64,000 bases of DNA, taken from assembly GCA_963836405.1 (NCBI GenBank), contig CAWIJL010000013.1, positions 209,116-273,115 of the forward strand, given 5' to 3'. The notes under the pieces are model-generated. The model worked only from the letters and a program-made list of their open reading frames with translations, had not been told where the DNA came from and made no database searches. This DNA comes from CAWIJJ01 sp963836405 (lineage in GTDB: Bacteria; Acidobacteriota; Terriglobia; Bryobacterales; Bryobacteraceae). A program made the position numbers and the translations under genes. Shown here piece by piece: positions 52,808-60,446 of the stretch (positions are counted from its first letter, which is position 1; every line of letters starts with the position of its first letter).

Positions 52808-52822
52808 ATAGACAATCTATGT
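52806..52822. promoter_or_regulatory. Candidate PadR operator
   Basis: ACATAGA-CAA-TCTATGT: perfect 7-bp arms with a 3-base spacer, overlapping the GTG start codon of the padR-like gene. It fits the ATGT/ACAT-type dyads bound by PadR regulators and suggests autoregulation. Binding is inferred. Confidence 0.6.
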
Positions 52823-52888
52823 CAGTGGAGGGGAAAATGCAAGTATGGCTTGCGAATCGGCCGGCTGAGGATCTGATAGACTCTTGCG

Positions 52889-53577
52889 ATGCTATCGCCG
52901 CTCCCGGTCGTTCTGTTGCTGCCCTTGGTCCTCGCGGCGGCGGAATTGCAGGACACGCTGAGGCAGTACCTGCGGGCCCTTAACCGTTTCGATGCCGCTG
53001 GCACGCGCGCCGTTCTGGCCAGCTATTTCGAGATTCCGTTCAGCTGGACGCGCGAACTCAGCGGCCGTCTGCTGCCCACCGTGGAGAACTGCCCTTCGTG
53101 CGGCGGGACGGCGCGTGGCGGGTGTTCCGGCTGCGCTTTGGTTCGGTAGCGTTCGAGCCGCCCATTGTAGCCATAGAGCCCGCGGTACATCACGATCCTG
53201 CGGGACCCGACGGCTGGGTCACGCTGTTTGACGGGCAATCGGCCGCAGCGTTCCAGGATTTGGCGGGCGGGGCGCTTCCTTCCACCTGGCGCGTTGAGGA
53301 CGGCGCGCTACGTACCGTGCCCGGAAGGGGCGGACGCGCCTTGCGCACCCGCGACACCTACCGCTCCTTCGAGTTGCAATGGGAGTGGAAGGCCGCCGCC
53401 AAATCCAACTCGGGTGTCAAGTACCGCCTCTTCTACATGGACACCAACACACCGGGCGGCGGAGCCGACGGCGTCGGCTTCGAATATCAATTGGCCGATG
53501 ACACCGGAGATCCCGGTGCAATCAAGGAACCCACCGAGCGCAGCGGGGCTTGTTTTCCGTCGACGTTCTCGCGGTAG
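52889..53577 (+). pseudogene. DUF1080 (3-keto-disaccharide hydrolase-like) gene, frameshifted and truncated
   Basis: The first frame gives a signal peptide (LSPLPVVLLLPLVLAAAELQ) and a helical segment to about 53082, then an indel moves the reading to the frame with GELPFVRRDGAWRVFRL, DGWVTLFDGQSAAAFQDLAG, WEWKAAAKSNSGVKYRLF and GVGFEYQLADDTGDPGAIKE, the core of DUF1080. The similarity ends after PTERSGA near 53550, where about 60-80 residues of the family's C-terminal part are missing, and the frame stops at 53577. Truncation lies close to the transposon, which may have caused it. Family members act on 3-keto-glycosides or bind glycans. Confidence 0.72.
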
Positions 53578-53700
53578 TTCCCGGCAAGATTGGTCGAATT
53601 GCTCCGCTTCCGAGTGCCTCGTGAGGCGAAGGAGCGGGATAGGATACGCACTCGTGTAGGCACTGGTGGTATCCCGGGGCGTTGGCAAGCAAAGTTAGTA

Positions 53701-53723
53701 CGCCCGGCAAAAGCGGCCGGGCG
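53701..53723. terminator. Stem-loop left of the transposon genes
   Basis: CGCCCGGC (53701-53708) pairs with GCCGGGCG (53716-53723) around a 7-base loop. It lies in the gene-free stretch between the DUF1080 remnant and the RepA-like gene. No T-run. Apart from two hairpins I see nothing coding in 53578-53965. Confidence 0.4.
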
Positions 53724-53805
53724 CGCGTTTAAGAGCCCAGGGCCTCCGCTCGGGAGTTTCACCAAAGAAATGCAGGTTTTTGTTTTAGTCGGTCGGAAAG
53801 CAGAG

Positions 53806-53844
53806 AGCCCTCCCGCGCCCCGATGCGGGAACTGCGGGAGGGCT
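53806..53844. terminator. 11-bp stem-loop downstream of the RepA-like gene
   Basis: AGCCCTCCCGC (53806-53816) pairs perfectly with GCGGGAGGGCT (53834-53844), loop of 17 bases. It is 122 bp beyond the stop of the minus-strand RepA-like ATPase gene and is the strongest hairpin near it. Probable terminator of the transposon transcript. Confidence 0.5.
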
Positions 53845-53965
53845 TTGGTGAGCCGATTTCTTCGGAGCCAACTCCGTCGCATCGGCCCTGGGCATCCGCC
53901 GGGCGCGACCCCGAGCGGACCTCGATGCGGCCAGGCGCAGCTACAGCGGTAGCCGGTATTGGCCG

Positions 53966-54934
53966 TCAACTTGAACAATCAAACCTTTGGCGGCAGGCTT
54001 CTCCGATCGCCAGTTGGGCGGTACGTTTGGAACAGTCGGCCTGCTCCATGACTTGCTGGCGGAGTTGGTTATAGCGAGCCTGCCGTCCCAGACCGGCCAT
54101 CGCCTGAGTCACATGCTCCTGGTCGACTTTCTTGCGCGCCACCGCTGTCCGGGCGGGCGCCGCCCCAGCGGCGGAAAAGCACAGCGTCTGCGGATCGAGT
54201 TGCAGCAAGCGAGGCGCAGAGGCCGCGGCGTAGCGGAACTGGAAGCGCAACTCGACAGTGGCGGCGAGATGGGCCGAGGGGCGCGTGAGCAGCAGGTAGG
54301 AGTCGCCCACCGCGTGCAGCGCCGAGGAACCGCGAAAGGCGCTGCCGATCTCTTCACGGCCGATCGATTTGCGCACGTGATGCACCACGATGAGCGCCGC
54401 TTTGGAAGCATCGCGCAGCCGCAACAGGCTCTGGCACAGCGCCGCCATGGAGCGCGTATCGTTCTCGTCCTGATCGTGAGTGGAGTACAAAGGGTCGAGC
54501 ACGATCACCTCGGCGGCCGACTGACGGGCGGCGTTGAGAAAGTGATTGAGACCCTGCGGTGCACTCAGCAGATTGCCGCCGGCCCGCGTATCCACCAGCA
54601 GGTTCTGGTCGGCGGCCGTTCCCACCGACCGGCGCATCGACGCCAGACGCGAAACAAACTGCGGGGTGGGCAGTTCGAACTGACAGACCAGAACACGGCG
54701 CGGCGCGGGGATGGTGAAACCGGCGCGGTCTTTGCCCGCGGCCAATGCCAGCGCCAGATTGGCCACCAGCAGACTCTTGCCCACCTTGGGCTCGCCGCCC
54801 ACAAACAGAATGCCCGACGGCGGCAGCAGTCCCGGTTCGATCCAGCCGGGCGGCGGGGCGGCCGGTTGCTCGGCGAGTAACTGCGCCAGCGATAACACCG
54901 CTGGTTTCGGAGGAGCTTTGGCACTCTCTTTCAC
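53966..54934 (-). CDS. RepA/DnaB-like AAA ATPase of the transposon
   Basis: 322 residues of the RecA-like AAA_25 type. Walker A is GGEPKVGKSLLVANLALALA (GEPKVGKS), Walker B is AEVIVLDPLYSTHDQD, and VVHHVRKS and DSYLLLTRP are further conserved strands of the RepA helicase-like group. The last 60 residues are helical with an HTH-like stretch. No membrane segment. Its ATG overlaps the ExeA-like gene stop by 4 bases (ATGA), so it belongs to the same transcript. In a transposon it may act as a target-selection or replication factor; RepA-type plasmid helicases are relatives. It is intact. Confidence 0.85.
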   Translation of the reverse strand: MKESAKAPPKPAVLSLAQLLAEQPAAPPPGWIEPGLLPPSGILFVGGEPKVGKSLLVANLALALAAGKDRAGFTIPAPRRVLVCQFELPTPQFVSRLASMRRSVGTAADQNLLVDTRAGGNLLSAPQGLNHFLNAARQSAAEVIVLDPLYSTHDQDENDTRSMAALCQSLLRLRDASKAALIVVHHVRKSIGREEIGSAFRGSSALHAVGDSYLLLTRPSAHLAATVELRFQFRYAAASAPRLLQLDPQTLCFSAAGAAPARTAVARKKVDQEHVTQAMAGLGRQARYNQLRQQVMEQADCSKRTAQLAIGEACRQRFDCSS

Positions 54935-55731
54935 AACATCGCCTCCGCCGCGGCATCGAGTAAGATGGCTTCATTGACGGTTTGCGACTTACTCGCCGCG
55001 GCCAACCGCAAGGCGGTCATGGCCAGCTTATTGACCTTGCGCGGAATGCCCTTGGTGGCCTGATACATTCCCTGGCGCGCGGTGTCGTCAAACAGCGGCT
55101 GCGACACGCCGGCGGCTTTGAGTTGCAGCGCCAGGTAGGCGTCGAGTTCCTCGCGCGTGAGTCCTTCCAGGTGATACTGCGTGCTGACACGCTGCCGGAG
55201 CGCTTCGTGCATCTGCAGTGAAAGAGTCCGCCTGAGCAGCGGCTGGCCCACCAGCAACAGCGTGAGATAGCGGGAGGAATCCATGTCGAAGTTCAATAGC
55301 AGCGGCAGTTGTTCCAGGGCGGCATGCGGCAGCAAGTGGGCTTCATCGCAGATCAGAATGGGATGCTGCTTTTTGCCCTGATTCAGGCGCACGATGGCAT
55401 CGGCAATCTGGCGCACCAGGTCGCCGCGGAAGTGCGCCGGCGCCAGGTCCAGTTCGAGCGCGATCTGGCGCAGCAGGTCCAGCGCCGAGCCCGAGGAGAA
55501 GTGCACGTAGAGAATCTTGTAGAGGCTGGTGTTGAGCGTGGCGGTGAACACGCGCGCGGCAGTGGACTTGCCGGCGCCCACTTCGCCGGTGATCAGGCCC
55601 ACGCCGTGATGCTGCGCCAGAAACTCCAGCCGTGTCTTGACCTGATTCCAGGCTTGGGAGGCGAACAGTTGTTTGACGTCGGGGCTGTCGGAGAAAGGGG
55701 TTTTCTTGAAGCCGAAGAAGGATTCCCACAT
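54931..55731 (-). CDS. ExeA/TniB-like AAA ATPase, transposition regulator
   Basis: 266 residues. The start MWESFFGFKKTPFSDSPD is typical of ExeA-type ATPases. Walker A is GLITGEVGAGKSTAARVF, Walker B is PILICDEAHLL, sensor 1 is LTLLLVGQPLL, and the C-terminal lid contains TKGIPRKVNKLAMTALRLA. ATPases of this group (TniB, TnsC, IstB-like) select targets and activate a DDE transposase. It starts one base after the integrase stop region and overlaps the RepA-like gene by 4 bases. It is intact. Confidence 0.9.
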   Translation of the reverse strand: MWESFFGFKKTPFSDSPDVKQLFASQAWNQVKTRLEFLAQHHGVGLITGEVGAGKSTAARVFTATLNTSLYKILYVHFSSGSALDLLRQIALELDLAPAHFRGDLVRQIADAIVRLNQGKKQHPILICDEAHLLPHAALEQLPLLLNFDMDSSRYLTLLLVGQPLLRRTLSLQMHEALRQRVSTQYHLEGLTREELDAYLALQLKAAGVSQPLFDDTARQGMYQATKGIPRKVNKLAMTALRLAAASKSQTVNEAILLDAAAEAML

Positions 55732-55732
55732 G

Positions 55733-56975
55733 TTACTTCTCCTCCGTTTCCCAGGGCGGCAACAAGCCGTTGACGACTGCGTCCACCAGCCGCGCCCGGC
55801 CCTCGGGCTTGCCTTCGGAGTAGATCTCCAGTTGGGTGAGATCGAGCGGATCGAAGCGCACTTCGATGCGCTTGCCTGCCAGGTGCGAGGGCGCTTCGAA
55901 GAAACGATTCTTCAGCAGGAAGGTGGAATCGCGGCGCACCAGGCGGTCCACGCGATGAAAGAACAGACGGCGCATGTCGGTGGCCGGCGGAAGTTGGCGG
56001 ACCTGTTCGATATCGCGCTGCCAGCGCAGCAGCGGCGTGGTCTGGAGCGAGCTGTGTTCGCGGCGGTGATAATCGGTGTCGAGCCAGTGCCACAGGCGCT
56101 CGTTGAGTTGTTCGAGGGAAAGCAGAACTTTGGGATCGAGCGAGGCCAGAAACTGCTCGCGCACGGAACGGAAGAAACGTTCGATCTTGCCGCGTCCTTC
56201 GGGCTGATAGGGAGGGGTATGCACGATGAGGATGCCGATGGAAGCGGCGATGCGGGCCAACTGCGGGGAGCGGTAGATCTTGGCGTTGTCCATGTAGAGG
56301 CGAGTGGGAATGCCGCGGGCGGCGATGGCCTGGCGCAGGCAGTCGAGAAAGGCGTCCAGTCCCTGATTGGAGTAGAACTGAGCGTGCGGGATGAGGCGGC
56401 TGGCGTCGTCGAGCGCGGCCTGCAGGAAGACCTGTTGCTTGCCTCCGCCGGGGCGTGAGACCCAGGGGCCGAAGAGCATGTCGGACTGCCAGATCTGGTT
56501 GGCGAACTGGGCTTCGTACTTTTTGTGGGCGGTGGCCTTGTCGAGTAGCAGTTGGCGTTCGGTGAGGCCGCGGGCGCGCAGGAAACGATAGAGCGTGGAG
56601 GCCGAAAGGCCGGCCTGATGAGCTTCGCTGGCGGTGGCCAGTTCGCGCAGCAGAGCGGCGCCGGTGCGATGCGGGTTCTCGCGTTTGAGCCGTTCGATGA
56701 GAGCGGCGGTGTCCGACGCGACGGCGCGGGCCTGCCCGCGGTCCTGACGCGGTTTGGGCGATAGACGCGGGCAGACCGTTGCGGCGGTAGCGCAGGGTCC
56801 AATCCAGCAGCGTGTCCACCGAGACCTGGCGGCGGGTGGAATGAGGAATGTCGTAGAGGCGGGCGGCGATCTGCTGGGCGCGGCGCGTGAGTTCGCCGCG
56901 GGGCAGCGTCTCCAGCACCAGGGGCGCAATCAGCCCGTAACGAAAGAGCGCGACTTTTTCGGCTTTGTCGTCCAT
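55733..56975 (-). pseudogene. DDE integrase-like transposase with a frameshift
   Basis: The N-terminal frame from the ATG at 56975 gives MDDKAEKVALFRYGLIAPLV and an HTH region (STRRQVSVDTLLDWTLRYRR). Near 56750-56770 the reading must shift by +1 to continue into KPRQDRGQARAVASDTAALI and the rve catalytic domain. Catalytic Asp residues are in IWQSDMLFGPW and RLYMDNAKIY, and the Glu in GRGKIERFFRS; a Mu-type C-terminal beta domain follows. The whole protein would be about 413 residues. A CCCAAAC heptamer is close by but in the wrong phase for -1 slippage, so a programmed frameshift is unlikely. The ATPase gene follows almost without gap. Confidence 0.8.
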
Positions 56976-57049
56976 CGAGTGTTTTTCTCCTGGACGGCAG
57001 CTTACGGCGGAAGGCTTCGCGGTTCCATGCAAATGGTGTGTGGGGAGGC

Positions 57050-57656
57050 TCAGACGGGCGCTGCGGCGGAGGAGAATGCGGCGCGGCGGCCGTCGGGAGC
57101 CAGACCGCGCGGCCAGCCCAGCAGGTGGCAGCGCACGCCGGCAAACAGGAAGCGATGAGCGGCGATCCAGCCGGTGGATTGGAGCATGGCCAAGGCACGG
57201 TGGACGAAGTCGGGCGCGGGAGTGGGCTGAGTCAGCGCGGCCAGTGCGGCGCACAGCGTTTGGGCCTGCGCGCGGAAGCGGCGAATCCAGAACTGGCCGC
57301 GCTGGTAGGGCATGGGCGGCGGCCCGGACTGCGGGCGGCGGCCTCGATGGTTTGCCCACCCAGCAGACGGGCTACCAGGAACAGCGCAATCACCATCAGG
57401 CTCGACTGCGCAGGTAGGGCAAGATGAACTCGGGCAGCAGGGAGACGGTGCGCCGGCAGGCGTGGCACAAGTAGCGGCGCACGCGAATGACGCCGTCGAA
57501 AGCAGCGTCGATCAGCGTGCGTGTATAGAAGCCGTGTGCGGTGAGGGGCTGTTTGGCATGGCACTGCGGACAGTGGCCGGGGCGGTAGCAATCGGGGTCA
57601 GCCAGGCGCTCGGTATACTGCTGCAGAGACCCGGCGAATGGGTGTAGGATCTGCAT
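57050..57656 (-). pseudogene. DUF6431-like zinc-ribbon transposon protein, frameshifted
   Basis: Three frames make up one protein of about 200 residues. From the ATG at 57656 (GGAGG 8 bases upstream): LADPDCYRPGHCPQCHAKQP with a zinc-ribbon CPQC and YLCHACRRTVSLLPEF. Near 57415 the reading shifts to SSLMVIALFLVARLLGGQTI, and near 57320 again to MPYQRGQFWIRRFRAQAQTL, ending at 57050. Proteins of this type accompany DDE/ATPase transposon modules. The two indels suggest decay. Cys pairs (CPQC, CHAC) suggest DNA binding through a zinc ribbon. Confidence 0.7.
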
Positions 57657-57924
57657 AGGATCTGCCTCCGGGAGCTGCGAACTCCCAAGGTTCGTTCTGC
57701 GGGCGGGAGAGCTCTTTTGGATGGGTGTCCGGGGGAGTTCTTCCGCTCACTTCGATATCCTACACAGCTCTGGGACAGGGATGGGATACTGCTGCGGCGC
57801 GCGATCCCGCTGGGATTGCCGCGCTCGGCTCCGCCACCGCTTCTCGATCCCCTCCGGGGTTGCGGAAACTAATCTGACAAAAACTGCTTGCTAGGCGGGG
57901 GAAAATTGCGACCCGTTACACCTG

Positions 57925-58025
57925 GGGGTAGGGCTTGGTGGTAAGGCTGGTGGTGAGGGCTGGTCGTGAGCCTGGTGGCACGGCTCAGGGGCAGGGCTTG
58001 GTAACAGGCTTGGCGGCAGGCTTTA
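57925..58025. repeat. Degenerate short G-rich tandem repeats
   Basis: About 100 bp consists of imperfect copies of a GGCTTGGTGGTAA-like unit (GGGCTTGGTGGTAAG, GGCTGGTGGTGAG, GGCTGGTCGTGAG, CCTGGTGGCACGG, GGCTTGGTAACAG, GGCTTGGCGGCAG). It lies between the right side of the transposon and the CBM9-like gene. The rest of 57657-58042 holds no gene I can recognise. Confidence 0.55.
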
Positions 58026-58042
58026 CATTGGAGCTGCGGTGG

Positions 58043-58765
58043 TTAGCGGAACACCAGGGTCCCGAAGTGTTCGGGCACGTGATTGGGATCGCGGTCCTTC
58101 ACGCAGGTCGGCTGCCAGCACATAAAATGGCGCTGGGGGTCGGCGCCGAGGCCCTCAATCCGATACAGGTTCATGCGCCACTTGGTGCCGGGTTCGACGG
58201 TGAGGACACTGACCGATTTCAGTGGAATTTTCGCGGCGGCGTACCAGACCCGGGCCGATTCATCGATCCGGGCCGCCGTCTTCCAACCCGAACGCCAGCT
58301 ATGGTCATAGGATTTGTGGTCCAGATCGATGGCGAGGTCGATCCAGTCTCCGGTAGGCGCAATCTCGAATTCCCGGTAGTGGCGGATGTTCTTCCAGTCA
58401 TCACCCAGGAACATCTCGACCACGTCGCGGTCCCATAGCTTGACGCGAGGTTTATCGTTCTGCGGCGGCAGGAAGAGGTTCAGTTCCTTATAGGGGCAAC
58501 TGAAGAGGAAGTAGAGATCGGTGTCGGACCAAAAGGAGCGGATCTCGGTCTTCAGGTGCGGGTATTCGACTTTGCTGGAGCAGTCTTTGACCATCCAGGC
58601 GGAAGCGGCATGCTTCCAGGCAGCATCGTGCGGGTCCAGCGTCAACTCCGGTGAACCCTTCACGTGCCGGATTTCAAAAACAGCCGTGGGGAATGTCACT
58701 TCGCAAGGCTCCTGGGCGAGGAGGGGTAGTCCTGATATCAATAGAAAAAGGGCAGATCGCATCAT
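58043..58765 (-). CDS. Secreted CBM9-like carbohydrate-binding protein
   Basis: 240 residues with a signal peptide (MRSALFLLISGLPLLAQ) and a CBM9-like beta-sandwich from about 28: GSPELTLDPHDAAWKHAASA, LKTEIRSFWSDTDLYFLFSC, LWDRDVVEMFLGDDW, YREFEIAPTGDWIDLAID and a Trp-rich end HFMCWQPTCVKDR. Family 9 modules bind sugars at the ends of chains; single-domain forms like this one may be accessory binding proteins. Its ATG overlaps the TPR gene stop (58762-58765), so it is translationally coupled to that gene. Confidence 0.85.
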   Translation of the reverse strand: MMRSALFLLISGLPLLAQEPCEVTFPTAVFEIRHVKGSPELTLDPHDAAWKHAASAWMVKDCSSKVEYPHLKTEIRSFWSDTDLYFLFSCPYKELNLFLPPQNDKPRVKLWDRDVVEMFLGDDWKNIRHYREFEIAPTGDWIDLAIDLDHKSYDHSWRSGWKTAARIDESARVWYAAAKIPLKSVSVLTVEPGTKWRMNLYRIEGLGADPQRHFMCWQPTCVKDRDPNHVPEHFGTLVFR

Positions 58766-60393
58766 CGCAGATTTCGCAGTTGGGGCGCCAGTTGGTAGGC
58801 CTTTTCCAGCTCATTTCGCGCCTGCTGAGTCTTTCCAGCCTGCTGCAGTACCAGCGCCAGGTTATAGTGCGCCTCGGCATAGCCGGGCTTGAGCCGCAGA
58901 GCTTCCTCGAAAGCGCGCTCGGCGGCCGGCACATCGTGAGACTGCAGCAGCACCAGTCCCAAATTGTTCCTTGCTTCGGCAAAGTCCGGCTGTTTGCGGA
59001 TCAACTCGCGGTAGACATTGGCCGCACCCGCGAGATCGTTCTTCTGGGTCAACAAGAGGCCCAACTGCATGCGGGCATCCGTGTAATCCGGCTTCAGGCT
59101 GATGGCCTCGTTGAACTCCCGGGCGGCGTCATCCAGGCGGCCCCGATTGGCCAGCGCGAGGCCGAGGTTGTAATGCGCTTCGGCCAGGTCCGGATCGTTC
59201 ATCACGGCTTTCTGGAACTCGGCGACAGCCTGCTCGCGCTGGTTCTGCCGCCACAGAAGCAATCCCAAACCGGAATGCGCCTGAGCATAGTCGGGCTCCA
59301 GATCCAGAGCTTTTTCGTAAGCTTCCCGAGCCTTCACCGCATCGCCCTGCCGTTCCCAGGCCACCCCTTCGTAGTAGAAACCGGTGGGCAGGGTGGGACT
59401 GAGTTCGGCGGCCTTTTGAAACTTGGCCAGAGCAGCAGCGGTATCGCCGGCCTTGAGCGCATCCACTCCCAGCAGGATCAGGCTTTTGGATTCGGAGAGG
59501 CGGCGCCGGAAATCGTGCAACCCCTTTACTTCGGTCAGCTCCTTTTCGGCGGCCTCCCGCTGGCCCCGCAGGCGTAGCGCGATTCCGAGGTTGTAGTGCG
59601 CTTTTTCGAAAGCGGGCCGCAGGGCGATGGCTTTGCGGAAAGCTTCGATGGCCGCATCCAATTCCTTACGCTGCTTCAGCGCCATACCCAATTCGTACTG
59701 TGTTTCGGGATCCTTCGGATTGAGCCGCACCGCTTCGCGGAACTCGGCGAGTGCGCCTTCCGCATCGCCCGTGCGCCGAAGGGTGATGCCCAAGCGCCCA
59801 TGAGCCTGGGCAAAGTCCGGCTTGAGGCGAGTGGCGTCCCGGAACTCCGCGGCGGCCGCGCGAAAGTCGCCAAGCTGGCCGAACGCGAGCCCCAGGTGGT
59901 AATGAGTCTCGGCGGATGTTGGCTGCAGTTTCAGGCTGCGGCGGAACTCTTCGACCGCTCCCGAGGGGTTCTGATCCTGCAGCAGGGCGATGCCGAGAGA
60001 GTGGTGCGCTAGCGCGAGCGACGGGTCGGCTTCGATCGCTGAGCGGAATTCCTGGATGGCGGCCGGAAGCTCGCGTAACTGATAGTAGGCGGCCCCCATT
60101 CCGTAGTGCGCCTTGGCCCAATCGGGTTTGAGCCCGAGGGCGGCGCGGAACTCGGCGAGCGCTGCCCGGAATTCGCCCTGGCGTTGCAGGACCAGGGCCA
60201 GGTTGTAGTGGGTTTCGGGATCGTTCGGTTCCAGGCGGAGGGCGCGGCGGTAGTTTTCCGCGGCCTGGTTCCAGAGTTGCTTTTGAGCGGCAGCCAGAGC
60301 GTCGCGGCGCAACTGTTCCCCGCCGCTCTGGGCCTGAACTGCAGGGACCAGCAAGATGAGCAGCAGAAGCGCCGTGTTGACTCCGACCCTCAT
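58762..60393 (-). CDS. Exported TPR-repeat protein
   Basis: 543 residues with a signal peptide (VNTALLLLILLVPAVQAQ) and about 14 tetratricopeptide repeats covering the rest, with very regular units such as KPDYTDARMQLGLLLTQKND and PDLAEAHYNLGLALANRGRL. TPR superhelices bind peptides or proteins; the signal peptide puts this one in the periplasm. It lies 53 bp after the third TonB receptor gene on the same strand and is coupled to the CBM9-like gene, so a role in scaffolding a glycan-uptake complex is plausible but inferred. Confidence 0.88.
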   Translation of the reverse strand: MRVGVNTALLLLILLVPAVQAQSGGEQLRRDALAAAQKQLWNQAAENYRRALRLEPNDPETHYNLALVLQRQGEFRAALAEFRAALGLKPDWAKAHYGMGAAYYQLRELPAAIQEFRSAIEADPSLALAHHSLGIALLQDQNPSGAVEEFRRSLKLQPTSAETHYHLGLAFGQLGDFRAAAAEFRDATRLKPDFAQAHGRLGITLRRTGDAEGALAEFREAVRLNPKDPETQYELGMALKQRKELDAAIEAFRKAIALRPAFEKAHYNLGIALRLRGQREAAEKELTEVKGLHDFRRRLSESKSLILLGVDALKAGDTAAALAKFQKAAELSPTLPTGFYYEGVAWERQGDAVKAREAYEKALDLEPDYAQAHSGLGLLLWRQNQREQAVAEFQKAVMNDPDLAEAHYNLGLALANRGRLDDAAREFNEAISLKPDYTDARMQLGLLLTQKNDLAGAANVYRELIRKQPDFAEARNNLGLVLLQSHDVPAAERAFEEALRLKPGYAEAHYNLALVLQQAGKTQQARNELEKAYQLAPQLRNLR

Positions 60394-60446
60394 CTTGCCA
60401 GTTTACCGGGAAACCAGTCGCTCGCGGTCGTGGCTCCCTGGCAGCT

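Larger units (their letters stand above)
53550..57890 (-). mobile_element. Four-gene DDE transposon, partly decayed; ends uncertain
   Basis: The minus-strand genes DUF6431 protein (57050-57656), DDE integrase-like transposase (55733-56975), ExeA/TniB-like ATPase (54931-55731) and RepA-like ATPase (53966-54934) form a tight block that resembles a Tn7/Tn5053/IS21-style transposition module. The DUF1080 gene loses its similarity near 53550, so the left end may be there. On the right, the minus strand begins TGTCAGATTAGTTTCC at 57889, which resembles TGTCA-type transposon ends, but I found no convincing matching inverted repeat on the left and no target duplication. The first two genes carry frameshifts, while the two ATPases are intact. 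Confidence 0.65.

Noticed and set aside
53550..53620. Left inverted repeat of the transposon (TAGTTCCCGGCAA against TTAGTTTCCGCAA on the right)
   Set aside because: The match needs a gap and is too short to distinguish from chance.
56745..56775. Programmed -1 frameshift in the transposase at CCCAAAC
   Set aside because: The heptamer is not in the phase required for -1 slippage, and the shift needed is +1.
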